A stretch of DNA of 43,406 bases from Candidatus Gastranaerophilales bacterium (GCA_944324485.1 CALUWM010000015.1:1-43406); one strand, 5' to 3'; positions 1 to 9,152 are shown, numbered from the stretch's first letter. Translations and numbers: made by a program. Notes: generated by a model from the sequence alone, not told the origin.

Positions 1-49
1 CTTCCTGCCATAAACGGCATTTTCTTGAGGAATTTCTGCCGTAATTTAT

Positions 50-77
50 ACATTATCACTTCAAAAGATGTTGTCAA
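50..77 (-). promoter_or_regulatory. Candidate sigma-70-type promoter reading off the left edge
   Basis: On the minus strand a perfect -35 TTGACA (72-77) is followed 16 bases later by TAATGT (50-55), preceded by an extended -10 TG. Transcription would start near base 43 and leave the window. The first transcribed bases contain CGGCA and TGCCG, which can pair into a hairpin. A short reading frame (ATG at about 50-52) overlaps the -10 box, so it is unlikely to be the true start. Whether the gene beyond the edge encodes a protein or an RNA cannot be told. Bases 78-186 hold no gene, only AT-rich sequence with a weak AAGCG/CGCTT hairpin (117-130). Confidence 0.4.
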
Positions 78-186
78 TATATATTTTTAAAAAATTTAAA
101 ATATTTCAAAATTCTTAAGCGCAATCGCTTGTGAACATGATAATAAAACATCAAAAAAAAATTGCAAGCATTTTTTATAAAAATAC

Positions 187-684
187 TTAATCTATATTAT
201 ATTCTTCCCAAAAACCCGTTATTAAATCTTTTTCTTTAATTTTTTTTGCTTCCTTAACCCAACAATCTTTAGATTTTATTTTCATTTCAAAACAAGTTGA
301 GCAATTTTTACAATAAGCCTCCACCGTTGAAGGAAAATGTCTTCTTGAAGGGAACTCCTCAAAAGCGTTATAGGCAATTTCTTCTTCGTGTTTAATATAA
401 GTTGAATCAAAATTTAATTTTATTTTTGTTGGAAATAAAACCTTTTGTTTGCACCTTGGACAACGTTTGACACTAAAATAATTAGAAAATACAAGACCTT
501 CTTTTTCATCAAATTTACTTGATTCAAAAGCAAAACTAACAACAGTAAAATAAATTTCGCTATCATATTCATAGCTACAATATGGATTAACCTGACCAAC
601 TCCTATTATTTCAAAAGACTCAATAGGAAGCTCTCTTAATCCGTATGCTTGTATCTTAGATTTTGGTATCAAAAAATCCAACAT
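187..684 (-). CDS. Hypothetical protein with a zinc-ribbon
   Basis: This is a 165-residue protein of unknown function. Two CxxC pairs (C75/C78 in RCPRCK and C125/C128 in YCKNCS) are spaced like a treble-clef or zinc-ribbon metal site, so a structural zinc is likely. The rest is a mixture of beta-rich and acidic stretches with no signal peptide or membrane segment. It starts 20 bases after the pheA stop on the same strand, so it is probably the last gene of the smpB-pheA transcript. No good Shine-Dalgarno is seen before the ATG. The gene is real by its codon pattern and paired cysteines, but I do not recognise the family. Confidence 0.7.
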   Translation of the reverse strand: MLDFLIPKSKIQAYGLRELPIESFEIIGVGQVNPYCSYEYDSEIYFTVVSFAFESSKFDEKEGLVFSNYFSVKRCPRCKQKVLFPTKIKLNFDSTYIKHEEEIAYNAFEEFPSRRHFPSTVEAYCKNCSTCFEMKIKSKDCWVKEAKKIKEKDLITGFWEEYNID

Positions 685-704
685 AGGATTATAATACTAC
701 ATTT

Positions 705-1523
705 TTACAAAAACGGATAGCTCCCTAAAAATTTAAAATAATTACACTCCTTTTTAATCTCCTCAAATGCAAGTCCTTGTTCTTCATAAGAACAATCTAC
801 ATCTGCAAAAAAATTATATTCACCGAATACTTTTTTAGAAGGACGAGATTCTAAAAAAGATAAGTTTAAATTATGTCTGTATAATATTTGCAAAATTTTC
901 AACAAAGCCCCAGGTTCATTTTTAGTATTAAATGCTATTGAAGTACGGTTTTTTTTGCCTAGATTTATTTTCTTTGTTGAAACAAGAACAAAACGTGTTT
1001 TATTTTCTTTAATATCGCCAATATTTTTATCTAAAATATTAAATTTTAATTCATGAGCAATATCACTAGATGCAATAGCGCAATATGTTTCATCTTTATC
1101 TAAAAGGTTATTTGCAGCTCTTGCAGTTGAAGCCTCAGGTATCAAATCTATATCTTCATCAAAATTTTCAACTATATATTTCTGACACTGAGCCAATGCT
1201 TGAGGATGAGAAATAATGTGTTTTATTTTTGTTTTATCACTAAATCTGGATAACAAACAATGTTCTATTTTAATATCTATCTCCGCTACAATTTTAACAT
1301 TGGATAAATATATATTATCAATTGTTGGACGAACAATACCTTCAATTGAATTTTCAAAAGGTAAAACACCTAATAAATCAGGGGTTTTATTTATTAAATC
1401 TATTATTTTAGGAATTGTTGAAACAGGTCTTAATGTATAATCCTCACCAAGAAAACCCAATGCTTTTTTTGCACCAACTTCACTATATGTTCCTCTAGGG
1501 CCTAAAAAAAGTAAATCAGGCAT
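705..1523 (-). CDS. pheA: Prephenate dehydratase
   Basis: Converts prephenate to phenylpyruvate in phenylalanine synthesis, in the cytosol. The 272 residues have the two-domain layout of a monofunctional enzyme. The N-terminal catalytic domain starts FLGPRGTYSE and carries the TRF motif (T176-R177-F178) needed for catalysis. The C-terminal ACT domain (about 190-272) has GALL (205-208) and ESRP (225-228), the signatures of the phenylalanine-binding site, so feedback inhibition by phenylalanine is expected. No chorismate mutase domain is fused. The ATG overlaps the smpB stop by one base (TAATG), which suggests translational coupling. The tyrosine-branch counterpart, tyrA, lies about 15 kb away. 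Confidence 0.95.
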   Translation of the reverse strand: MPDLLFLGPRGTYSEVGAKKALGFLGEDYTLRPVSTIPKIIDLINKTPDLLGVLPFENSIEGIVRPTIDNIYLSNVKIVAEIDIKIEHCLLSRFSDKTKIKHIISHPQALAQCQKYIVENFDEDIDLIPEASTARAANNLLDKDETYCAIASSDIAHELKFNILDKNIGDIKENKTRFVLVSTKKINLGKKNRTSIAFNTKNEPGALLKILQILYRHNLNLSFLESRPSKKVFGEYNFFADVDCSYEEQGLAFEEIKKECNYFKFLGSYPFL

Positions 1524-1987
1524 TATTTCAACCTTTCTAAATCCCTCTTTATATCCTTTTTCTTTATAGAATCTCTTTTATCATAAAGTTTTTTACCTTT
1601 AGCTAAAGCAATCTCAAGCTTTACCCAACGTCCAGAAAAATACATTTTTGTCGGCACCAAGGTATATTTTTCCTGTTTAATTTTATTTAAAATTTTTAAA
1701 ATTTCTTTCTTATTTAAAAGTAACTTTCTGTCTCTCAAAGGCTCATGATTATATATATTTCCAAATTCATAGGCGGAAATATGACAATTTATAAGAACAG
1801 CCTCCAAATTATCCGTTATTTTTACATAGCTGTCTTTTAAATTTGCACCGTTTTTTCTTATAGATTTAATTTCAGTACCCAAAAGGCTGATTCCGGCTTC
1901 AAATTTATCAAATAACGTATAATCAAAAAAAGCTTTTTTATTGGATGAAATAAGTTTTTCAGTATTTTTCATATAATTAGTATACAT
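1523..1987 (-). CDS. smpB: SsrA-binding protein SmpB
   Basis: Partner of tmRNA in trans-translation, the rescue of stalled ribosomes. The 154 residues match the family from NKKAFFDYTLFDKFEAG through GTEIKSIRKNGANLKDSYV. The C-terminal tail has the KKLYDKRDSIKKKD segment that enters the empty mRNA channel. Codon 6 (MKNTEK) is an alternative start to the chosen ATG. No clear Shine-Dalgarno precedes either. The gene is divergent from the histidine kinase at 2018, with only 30 bases between them, so both promoters are packed into this gap. The ssrA gene itself is not in the window. Confidence 0.95.
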   Translation of the reverse strand: MYTNYMKNTEKLISSNKKAFFDYTLFDKFEAGISLLGTEIKSIRKNGANLKDSYVKITDNLEAVLINCHISAYEFGNIYNHEPLRDRKLLLNKKEILKILNKIKQEKYTLVPTKMYFSGRWVKLEIALAKGKKLYDKRDSIKKKDIKRDLERLK

Positions 1988-2000
1988 TAAAAAATTTAAT

Positions 2001-2011
2001 TATGTTACAAT
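2001..2011 (+). promoter_or_regulatory. Extended -10 promoter abutting the histidine kinase start
   Basis: TATGTTACAAT contains the extended -10 TG followed by TACAAT (2006-2011). Only six bases separate it from the ATG at 2018, which puts the expected transcription start at or next to the start codon. There is no -35 match at 16-18 bases and no Shine-Dalgarno. This is one of several leaderless-type starts in the window. Confidence 0.5.
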
Positions 2012-2017
2012 CTCATT

Positions 2018-4129
2018 ATGAAAAAGAAATTCAATATTGATTTAACGACGCAAAACAAACTAATAATTTCTGCTCTCGTTATTTCAACCGCTCTGATTGT
2101 TTTAATAGCCTTTTGGGCAGTAAATAAAATAAAGATAGAATTAGATGAAAGTTACAGAAGCTTTGGCGAACTTTTAACAAAAACACTTGCTGTACAAAAT
2201 TATGAAATCACACAAAATGCAACCTCTCCAACGGCACTGAGCTTTATCAAAGCTCATGTAAATTCAATTTTATCATCCACTAATGATATTTCGTATATTA
2301 CTTTTAAAAACAAAGTCGGAGACATTATATACACAACAATAGAAACCTACAACAAACGTGCTCAAAAAGCAGATACTAACATATCTTCACCAATGTTGGA
2401 CCAAGACGGCAAAGTTGTAGGCGTAGTCGAAGTTGGTTTATCAGCAGATCTTGCAAAAAATGTTACATTAACAACAAAAAACTCAATGCTAACTGTATTT
2501 AGTGCAGTTTGGTTGGTATTTACACTTGTCATCCTTGGTAACGCATTTTTAATAAGGAGAGAACTGACTTTATTGCATCATGGAGTAAAAGAAATAGAAC
2601 AAGGAAAATTTGGAACAGTATTGGATTACAACCAAGCATCAGGTGAAATCAAAGAACTTTTTGATGCTTTTAATGATATGTCTAAAAAACTTCATAACTA
2701 TGAAGAACAAAACGTAGACCAGTTAACAGTTGAGCGAAATAAACTTGAAGCGGTATTGATGAGTATCGCAAATGGTGTTGTAGTTTGTGATAACTACGAT
2801 AAAATCTGTATGATGAACTCCGCTGCACAAAAAATACTCAACGACAGCCATGATGAAATATTAAATACATCAATTCAAAATTATTGCGATTCAACAGGAG
2901 AGTTATGTTTTAAAGAAAAAATCACATTATTCAAAAACACTCCTCTTGATATAATAGAGAAAAAACCACTTGAATTTAATGTGAATGTTGATAAAAGAAT
3001 AATAAAAGCAATAATTTCTCCAATGTATTCAAAAATGCATGATTATTTAGGATATATTATTGTCCTTATTGATATTACAAAAGAAGCTGAAGTTGATAAA
3101 TTAAAAGATGACTTCATTTCAAATGTATCACACGAATTAAGAACCCCTGTTACGATTTTAAGCTCATACGCCGACACTTTATATAACTTCGGTGATCAAT
3201 TTAAATTTGAAGAACAAAAAGAATTTATAGGAACTATTAACAACGAAGTTATTAGATTAAACAAAATGGTTAATGATATTCTGGATTTCTCAAAACTTCA
3301 ATCAGACACAGAACTTGAAAAAGAAAAACAAGATATAACAAAAACAATTGAAAAAATAACCCAAAGTCATAAAGTCCTAGCTGACGAAAAAAACATTTCA
3401 ATTTCATTTATCAAAGAAGACAATCTGCCTGAATTAAAATACAACACTCAAAGCATAGAAAGAGTCCTAAGCAATCTTCTAACTAATGCAATAAAATATT
3501 CTCCAAATAATTCAAGAGTTAAAGTAAGAGCCGAAATTGCTCGAGACCCCAAATATCTTGAAGTAACTATTGAAGATAACGGTATCGGAATTTCACCAGA
3601 ACATCAAAAAATGATTTTTGAAAGATTTTACAGAATTGAAAACCAAGTCCACACAATCAAAGGAACGGGTCTTGGCTTGCACCTTGTAAAAATCGCCATA
3701 GAAAAACACCATCAAGGAAAAGTTTTTGTAAAATCGAAGCTAAATGAAGGATCTACATTTGGTTTTTGGCTTCCCTTGGATGAGGCTGACATTAAAGATA
3801 TTTCATTAAAAGAACTAAAAGAAAGAAGTCTCAATCAAATAGAAACAAAAAAAGAAAACAGTTATCAAGAATATAAAATAGAAAAAATAGAAGATTACAA
3901 TAAAAAAACACAACTGGATAACGAATTTGTCGGAAATAATCAAAAACAAAAAGAAGAAAATGAGCTTCAAAAACCAGCTCCGCTTATATTTGAAGAAATA
4001 AAAAATGAAAACATTGAACAAATAATGAAAGACAATCCCATAAAAAAAATTAAAGATATTCCGCCATTAGAAGAAAAAACTGAAAAAGAAGATGAATGGG
4101 AAATAACTTTTGAAGTAAGAGATAATTAA
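2018..4129 (+). CDS. Membrane sensor histidine kinase (HAMP-PAS-HisKA-HATPase)
   Basis: This is a 703-residue sensor kinase of the PhoR/WalK type. Transmembrane helix 1 is at about 14-33, an extracytoplasmic sensor domain follows to about 155, and helix 2 is at about 157-178. Then come HAMP, a PAS domain (about 240-345), and the HisKA domain with phospho-acceptor His372 in SHELRTP. The ATPase domain has the N box around N486-N490, then EDNGIGIS and GTGLGLHL. After the catalytic core a tail of about 110 residues, very rich in Lys/Glu/Asn, is unusual for this class and looks disordered. No response regulator is adjacent, so the partner is unknown. Its stop overlaps the convergent GH57 stop by four bases. 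Confidence 0.93.
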   Translation: MKKKFNIDLTTQNKLIISALVISTALIVLIAFWAVNKIKIELDESYRSFGELLTKTLAVQNYEITQNATSPTALSFIKAHVNSILSSTNDISYITFKNKVGDIIYTTIETYNKRAQKADTNISSPMLDQDGKVVGVVEVGLSADLAKNVTLTTKNSMLTVFSAVWLVFTLVILGNAFLIRRELTLLHHGVKEIEQGKFGTVLDYNQASGEIKELFDAFNDMSKKLHNYEEQNVDQLTVERNKLEAVLMSIANGVVVCDNYDKICMMNSAAQKILNDSHDEILNTSIQNYCDSTGELCFKEKITLFKNTPLDIIEKKPLEFNVNVDKRIIKAIISPMYSKMHDYLGYIIVLIDITKEAEVDKLKDDFISNVSHELRTPVTILSSYADTLYNFGDQFKFEEQKEFIGTINNEVIRLNKMVNDILDFSKLQSDTELEKEKQDITKTIEKITQSHKVLADEKNISISFIKEDNLPELKYNTQSIERVLSNLLTNAIKYSPNNSRVKVRAEIARDPKYLEVTIEDNGIGISPEHQKMIFERFYRIENQVHTIKGTGLGLHLVKIAIEKHHQGKVFVKSKLNEGSTFGFWLPLDEADIKDISLKELKERSLNQIETKKENSYQEYKIEKIEDYNKKTQLDNEFVGNNQKQKEENELQKPAPLIFEEIKNENIEQIMKDNPIKKIKDIPPLEEKTEKEDEWEITFEVRDN

Positions 4130-6396
4130 AATCTGTCTTCGCTCAAGATGTTAATCAGGACATCTTGAGGATATACTTCGTTAATTAATTCATTTGTTGC
4201 ATCCAATATACAAAAAGAAAGTTGTCCTACATCCTCTTTAGGGATTTCCAAATCTTCAAAAGAAATCTTTAATTCTATGACGTCTTTATATGCTATCGAA
4301 GATTTTTTCGAACTTATTTGATTCCACAAATTAAAGTCCGCCGCCTTATTTAAAAATATCCTTGAGATATAATTTGAATTAAAAACAAATCTTAGCTCAT
4401 GTGAAAACTGATTTTTTAAAATCGGATATATATTTTCATTTTTATTAACTAAACGAATAGAAGAAAAATTATTGCTATATTCGTTTATAAAATATATTGC
4501 GATTTGATTTTCTATATTTTCTATGAACATTTTCATAGAATTTTTATTCAGCTCAAATCGAAAATAAAGAAATTCTCTGTCGTAACCAAAATGAATATTT
4601 TTGACTAATCTAGAAATATTTGAAGTTGGACCATCCGGAATAAAAATATAACCAGCGTTTTCCCATTCTTTTAACTTATCTTCCTTATCACATACAAGGC
4701 TTGGAGAAATTCTGGCTGTTGGATTTCTCAAAGGTTTTGTTGTAACGACACTTAAAGGCAAATTTAAATACTCAGGAACTTCAATTCCCAAAAACTCGTA
4801 AACATTTATAAGATGCGATCTGAATAAAAAATCAAAAATATAATCACTTTTTGATTCATTTGGCTCGCCGTACCACCAGTACCAATCACTGCCTTCGCAA
4901 ATTAAAATTTCACGATAAGCCTTTTCTATTCTGTTTAAAATTTCATCTTTATTTTTTAATTCATCAATATTTTCAAGTTTTTGTTTTCTATAATTTTCAA
5001 AATCTTTCCTTACACTTGCCAAATACAACCAAGCAACATTTTTAGTAGATTCACCAACCCAAAGATCAAAATTCCTGTTTATCCACGAACCTGATTTAAT
5101 ACCATCTAAAATTTCCGGCTTGTTATTTTCAAACTTCAAAAAATCACTGACAAGAACTGTATTTATTGTATCATCCTCATCAATTAATTTATACAAAGTA
5201 CTTAAAAAATCATTCCCGTCATTTTGATACGTTTCCCAACAGTTTTCACCATCCAAAGCAATTGTTATTATATGATTTTCCTTTGGTGAATTTTGTAGTT
5301 TTGATTGTATGGTTTTAATTTTTTCATACATATCATTTGCAGCAAGTTTTGAATCATAACTGCCATAACCAAAATTCAAAAGGTTTGCAAAAAAAGAATC
5401 TGCAAAAAGAATATTTAAAGAATTTTTTTGAGAAAATTTATAATTAATATTCAAAGCAAACGGATTTTCTAAATTACCTTCAAAATCCCTAATAAACTCT
5501 TTTCCGGTTGTTTTTGATAAAATCCCTTCATCTAAAACAGTCCATAAAAAACCGCTTTCTTGAAGCAAATTTATAGTTTCCATGGAGACGCATTGCTCAG
5601 AAAGCCACATCCCCTTTGGTTTTCTATCAAAGAATTTTTCATATTTTTCTATTGCAAGCCTGATTTGTTCTTCAGCATCTTCTTTAGCAGAAAAATCATC
5701 AGGTAAATTTTCATGATTTTTAACTTCATTATTTTTTAAATTAATAAGCAACGGCAAAATAGGATGATAACAAGGGCTTGTTGATATTTCAATTTTATTT
5801 TCATCTTGATATTTTTTATATTCATTCAATATTCTTCTTATTATATCAAGCTGAATTGTATATATTTTTTTTCTATCTTCAAGAGTATAGTCTTTTTCTT
5901 TTAAAAGCAATTCATCAAGTTCCGGATAAACATTTTTAAATGTTTCATCTATCCACAACAAAGTAAAATTAGCCATAATATCAGCATACTCTTGAGAAGA
6001 AAACATATCTACATTAAGCTTTAGTGCATTAGCACGTCTGTTATAAAGCTCTGTATAATATGGTCTTTTTAAAACCATATTTTTATAATTCAAATCAAAA
6101 TAATTATTTAATATATAAACTTTTTCATCTGTCGTTATATCGTCTTGATTTTTTAGCAAAAGCTTTAAATGTAAATCCTTTGCACCATTTAAATATTCAT
6201 TCAAAGATTCAAGCAAAATCGGTGAAAAATTAAAATTTAATTTTAGATTTTTACATTCATCGATTTTTTTCAACATATCAAGGTAATCTTTTGTAGCATG
6301 AAGCCTAACCCAAGGAAGCAAAAAATCACTATCAGGTTTTTGTTGATAATTTGGCTGATGAAAATGCCAAATAAAAGCTATATTAATTTTTTTCAT
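4126..6396 (-). CDS. Glycoside hydrolase family 57 protein (alpha-amylase-like)
   Basis: Predicted alpha-glucan-active enzyme of family GH57, 756 residues, with no signal peptide, so cytosolic. Conserved regions are visible in order: HFHQP (11-15), a second region around 206-217, WLSEQ with the likely nucleophile E267, FADSFF with the likely acid/base D333, and DGENCWE (382-388). The C-terminal half (about 400-756) includes a beta-rich segment that resembles the glucan-binding extension of large GH57 amylases. This assignment is less certain. A substrate such as glycogen or maltodextrin is inferred from the family. A TATAAT lies ten bases before the ATG, leaving room for almost no leader. It ends overlapping the histidine kinase stop. 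Confidence 0.88.
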   Translation of the reverse strand: MKKINIAFIWHFHQPNYQQKPDSDFLLPWVRLHATKDYLDMLKKIDECKNLKLNFNFSPILLESLNEYLNGAKDLHLKLLLKNQDDITTDEKVYILNNYFDLNYKNMVLKRPYYTELYNRRANALKLNVDMFSSQEYADIMANFTLLWIDETFKNVYPELDELLLKEKDYTLEDRKKIYTIQLDIIRRILNEYKKYQDENKIEISTSPCYHPILPLLINLKNNEVKNHENLPDDFSAKEDAEEQIRLAIEKYEKFFDRKPKGMWLSEQCVSMETINLLQESGFLWTVLDEGILSKTTGKEFIRDFEGNLENPFALNINYKFSQKNSLNILFADSFFANLLNFGYGSYDSKLAANDMYEKIKTIQSKLQNSPKENHIITIALDGENCWETYQNDGNDFLSTLYKLIDEDDTINTVLVSDFLKFENNKPEILDGIKSGSWINRNFDLWVGESTKNVAWLYLASVRKDFENYRKQKLENIDELKNKDEILNRIEKAYREILICEGSDWYWWYGEPNESKSDYIFDFLFRSHLINVYEFLGIEVPEYLNLPLSVVTTKPLRNPTARISPSLVCDKEDKLKEWENAGYIFIPDGPTSNISRLVKNIHFGYDREFLYFRFELNKNSMKMFIENIENQIAIYFINEYSNNFSSIRLVNKNENIYPILKNQFSHELRFVFNSNYISRIFLNKAADFNLWNQISSKKSSIAYKDVIELKISFEDLEIPKEDVGQLSFCILDATNELINEVYPQDVLINILSEDRF

Positions 6397-6527
6397 ATAT
6401 CACTTAATTATATCGTTAGTTCTACATTTATGCAAATTAGATAAATCAATCCAATTGTGGTTTTTAAAATATTCCAAACAGTTATAAAATATTTTATCTT
6501 ATTAAAACATCAAAATAAAAAAAATTG

Positions 6528-7622
6528 CTACTTAACAATTTTCCCATTTTGAATTTTCATAACATCAACATTTTTTAAAAACTCATCTTCAAAAGCAAGT
6601 GTATCTACGCTTGTTATTATCATTTGAACATCGTTTTCTATAACATTTAATAAAAAGTTTTGCCTTAAGTTATCTAATTCGGCTAAAACATCATCTAAAA
6701 GCAGCAAAGGGGTTTCGCCTGTTTTATCTTTTATTATTTCCAACTCCGCAAGCTTAAGCGCAAGCACAATTGTTCTTTGCTGACCTTGCGAAGCGTATTT
6801 TTTAGAATCAATATCATTAATAAAAAAATCTATATCATCTCGGTGCGCTCCAATTAAACACTGTTCTCTTCTTATTTCTTCATCTTTTAATTCATTCATT
6901 TTTAAATAAATTAAATTATTAAGCTCGCTGATAGATAAATTCTCATCGCAAATGCTTTTATATTTTATTGAAAGATTTTCATCCGGTGCCAAATAGCCAT
7001 GCTTTTTCTTTGCAATACGCTCAAGCTCTTTTAAATATTTCATCCTAAGATATATAACATTTGCAGAAGCGATAGACAACTGTTCGTTAAAAACTTCTAA
7101 CATAGAAGGATTATTAATATGCTGAGATAAAAAATTCGCTTTTTGTAATCTGATTTTATTGAACTTAGACAACTTCTCATAATACAATGGGTAAACCTGA
7201 TAAATAGCCATATCAAGCCATCTGCGTCTATTTTGAGGTTCTCCTCTTAATAAAAGCAAATCAGAAACTGAAAAATTAACTCCGGTTAAAACTCTTAAAA
7301 AATCTGTGGATTTTGTTTTTTTAAGTCCATTTACTTTTAAAACTTTATTTTTGGGAGGATTTAAAACAACCTCTAATTCAAGATCAATTCCCGCCTTTTC
7401 AACACTTGCAAAAATTGAAGCAAAATCTTTATTAAAAGTTATTAGTTCTGAATCCTTTTTAATTCTGTTTGAATCAAGAGCACAAAGATAATATATTGCC
7501 TCCAATATATTAGTTTTCCCTTGAGCGTTTTTACCAATTATTAAGGTTTTATTTTTTAAAAAATCATACTCAAAATTTTCATAATTACGATAATTCTTTA
7601 AAATTAGTTTCTTTAATTTCAT
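6528..7622 (-). CDS. recF: DNA replication and repair protein RecF
   Basis: SMC-like ATPase that loads RecA at single-strand gaps with RecO and RecR. With the chosen start the protein has 364 residues. Walker A is GKNAQGKT (30-37), the signature is ASQGQQRT, and Walker B with the D-loop is LLLLDDVLAELD. An upstream in-frame ATG would add 32 residues but would run into the divergent PfkB gene, and family members begin with MKLKKL-type sequence, so I use the internal start. TATACT sits eight bases before this ATG. The gene is not next to dnaA, dnaN or gyrB, unlike the classical arrangement. The 131 bases downstream to the GH57 start hold only AT-rich sequence. Confidence 0.95.
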   Translation of the reverse strand: MKLKKLILKNYRNYENFEYDFLKNKTLIIGKNAQGKTNILEAIYYLCALDSNRIKKDSELITFNKDFASIFASVEKAGIDLELEVVLNPPKNKVLKVNGLKKTKSTDFLRVLTGVNFSVSDLLLLRGEPQNRRRWLDMAIYQVYPLYYEKLSKFNKIRLQKANFLSQHINNPSMLEVFNEQLSIASANVIYLRMKYLKELERIAKKKHGYLAPDENLSIKYKSICDENLSISELNNLIYLKMNELKDEEIRREQCLIGAHRDDIDFFINDIDSKKYASQGQQRTIVLALKLAELEIIKDKTGETPLLLLDDVLAELDNLRQNFLLNVIENDVQMIITSVDTLAFEDEFLKNVDVMKIQNGKIVK

Positions 7623-7686
7623 ATTCTTATAGTATAATAAAAATGCAAAGATTGCCCGTATTATTATTTTTTTAGAGGAAATGAAA

Positions 7687-8736
7687 ATGTACGATTTTAT
7701 AACAATAGGCTCAGCCACTCAAGATGTTTTTGTTCAATCAGATGTTGCAAGCATAGTTTCAGTTAGCCAAATAGCCAAAAAAAGCGAATTTATGTCTTTT
7801 CCTTACGGGGCTAAAACAGAAATTGCGGATTTTTCAAAAAATTTGGGCGGAGGTGCGGTAAATACTGCAACTAATTTTGCAAATTTAGGATGTAAAACTT
7901 CAACCATAATCAAGCTCGGAAATGACGAACTCAACAATATTATTAAATTAAAGCTTGCAAAATCAGGAATTGATATTATGAATATTATCGATTCAAGTAA
8001 ATATTTGACCGGTTTTTCAATTGTACTTGTAAGTTTTCAAGGTGATAGGACAGTTTTAGCACACAGAGGTGCAAATGCTCATGTTCATGAAAAAGAAGTA
8101 AATTTTGAAGCAATTAAAAACTCACGCTGGGTATATGTCTCACCACTTTCAGGAGACAGTAATAAAATACTAGATAAAATAGCAAAATTTTGCGAAGAAA
8201 ATAAAATTAACCTTGCAATTAATGCAGGCACAACTGCCCTTAAAAAAGGAGCTAAGTATTTTTCAAAAATACTAAAAACCGCTCAAATAGTTGTAATGAA
8301 TAAAGAAGAAGCAACCCTTGTTACAAAAATTCAAGTAAGACCCGATACCAAAGAAGTTAAATTTTCAAAAGAGACCATACACCCAGATATAGTTGCGATG
8401 CTAAAAGCCTTAAGGGGAGATACAAAAACCATAGTTGCAATTACAGACGGTAAAAACGGCGTATATTGTTATGACGGCAAAAAAATCTACATCTGCCCAA
8501 TATTTCCCGCGGTTGTCGTTTCTACACTTGGTGCGGGAGACGCTTTCTCGTCTACATTCTGTGCTTCAATGGACAAATTCAACTGGGATATAGAAAAATC
8601 TCTTAAATATGCTTCTGTTAATTCAGCTTCAGTATGCACCAACTTTGGTGCTCAAGAAGGATTTTTAACTTTTAAAGAAATAGAAGAAAAATTAAAAAAA
8701 GAACCTGATTTTAAAGTTAGAACAATATGCGTTTAG
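7687..8736 (+). CDS. PfkB-family carbohydrate/nucleoside kinase
   Basis: A ribokinase-like kinase of 349 residues. The family signatures are NLGGGAVNTA near residue 56 and the ATP/anion-hole motif GAGDAF (282-287), with D285 as the expected catalytic base. Adenosine, ribose or a related sugar is possible; the sequence does not fix the substrate. Two ATGs lie six bases apart (7681 and 7687). The Shine-Dalgarno GAGGA ends one base before the first and seven before the second, so I chose the second (MYDFITIG). It is divergent from recF. The last ten bases overlap rqcP, so the two genes form a transcription unit. Confidence 0.9.
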   Translation: MYDFITIGSATQDVFVQSDVASIVSVSQIAKKSEFMSFPYGAKTEIADFSKNLGGGAVNTATNFANLGCKTSTIIKLGNDELNNIIKLKLAKSGIDIMNIIDSSKYLTGFSIVLVSFQGDRTVLAHRGANAHVHEKEVNFEAIKNSRWVYVSPLSGDSNKILDKIAKFCEENKINLAINAGTTALKKGAKYFSKILKTAQIVVMNKEEATLVTKIQVRPDTKEVKFSKETIHPDIVAMLKALRGDTKTIVAITDGKNGVYCYDGKKIYICPIFPAVVVSTLGAGDAFSSTFCASMDKFNWDIEKSLKYASVNSASVCTNFGAQEGFLTFKEIEEKLKKEPDFKVRTICV

Positions 8737-8978
8737 ATAAATTTTTAAAAGTTTCAAGACTAATAAAAAGAAGAACTGTTGCAAATGATGTTTGCGATTC
8801 AGCCAGAGTTTTTGTTAATAATAACCCTGCAAAACCAGCTAAACAATTAAAAATAGGTGATATTATTTCAATTGAATATAAAAATATGTTAAAATCCTTC
8901 AGGGTTTTAAATATCCCTGAAGGAAACGTACCTGTTAATATTGCATCAAGTTTATATGAAGAAATTAGTGGAATATAA
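8727..8978 (+). CDS. rqcP: S4-domain RNA-binding protein RqcP (YabO-like)
   Basis: An 83-residue protein consisting almost only of an S4 domain, starting MRLDKFLKVSRLIKRRT as in RqcP/YabO. That family assists RqcH in C-terminal alanine tailing on obstructed 50S subunits (known from Bacillus). rqcH is not in the window. The start lies inside the end of the PfkB gene in another frame, a ten-base overlap that suggests coupling. A perfect 10-bp inverted repeat with a 10-base loop (8895-8924) is embedded in the coding sequence. Hsp15 is an alternative family, but the length and start fit RqcP better. Confidence 0.85.
   Translation: MRLDKFLKVSRLIKRRTVANDVCDSARVFVNNNPAKPAKQLKIGDIISIEYKNMLKSFRVLNIPEGNVPVNIASSLYEEISGI
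8895..8924. repeat. Perfect 10-bp inverted repeat inside rqcP
   Basis: TCCTTCAGGG (8895-8904) and CCCTGAAGGA (8915-8924) are exact complements separated by ten AT-rich bases. The hairpin lies wholly in the coding sequence and is not followed by a T-run, so it is not a standard terminator. Confidence 0.6.
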
Positions 8979-9094
8979 TATTTTTAATCTTTATTTTTAA
9001 ACCACATTACCACAATTAAAATATCCAACTTATCATCAATACCAACATCTTTAAATTCAAATTTGGTTCAGATATTTTTTAACCTAAATCCTAA

Positions 9095-9123
9095 TTGCAA
9101 TAATATTTTAAGAGTGTTAAAAT
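9095..9123 (+). promoter_or_regulatory. Promoter of the ald-proB-proA unit
   Basis: TTGCAA (9095-9100), a 17-base spacer, and an extended -10 TGTTAAAAT with TAAAAT at 9118-9123. The start site would fall near 9130, giving a leader of about 22 bases that includes the Shine-Dalgarno GAGAGG before the ATG at 9153. The rest of the 174-base gap after rqcP shows nothing else clear. Confidence 0.6.
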
Positions 9124-9152
9124 CATTGATAATAAATAAGTGAGAGGTTTTT

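Noticed and set aside
117-130. AAGCG/CGCTT hairpin
   Set aside because: The stem is only five base pairs and lacks a T-run, so it is too weak to call a terminator.
6483-6496. AT-only palindrome between the GH57 gene and recF
   Set aside because: A 14-base A/T palindrome is expected by chance at this base composition and has no T-run.
7623-7718. Longer recF start (32 extra residues)
   Set aside because: The extension is hydrophobic, unlike the family, and overlaps the divergent kinase gene. The internal ATG matches the RecF N-terminus.
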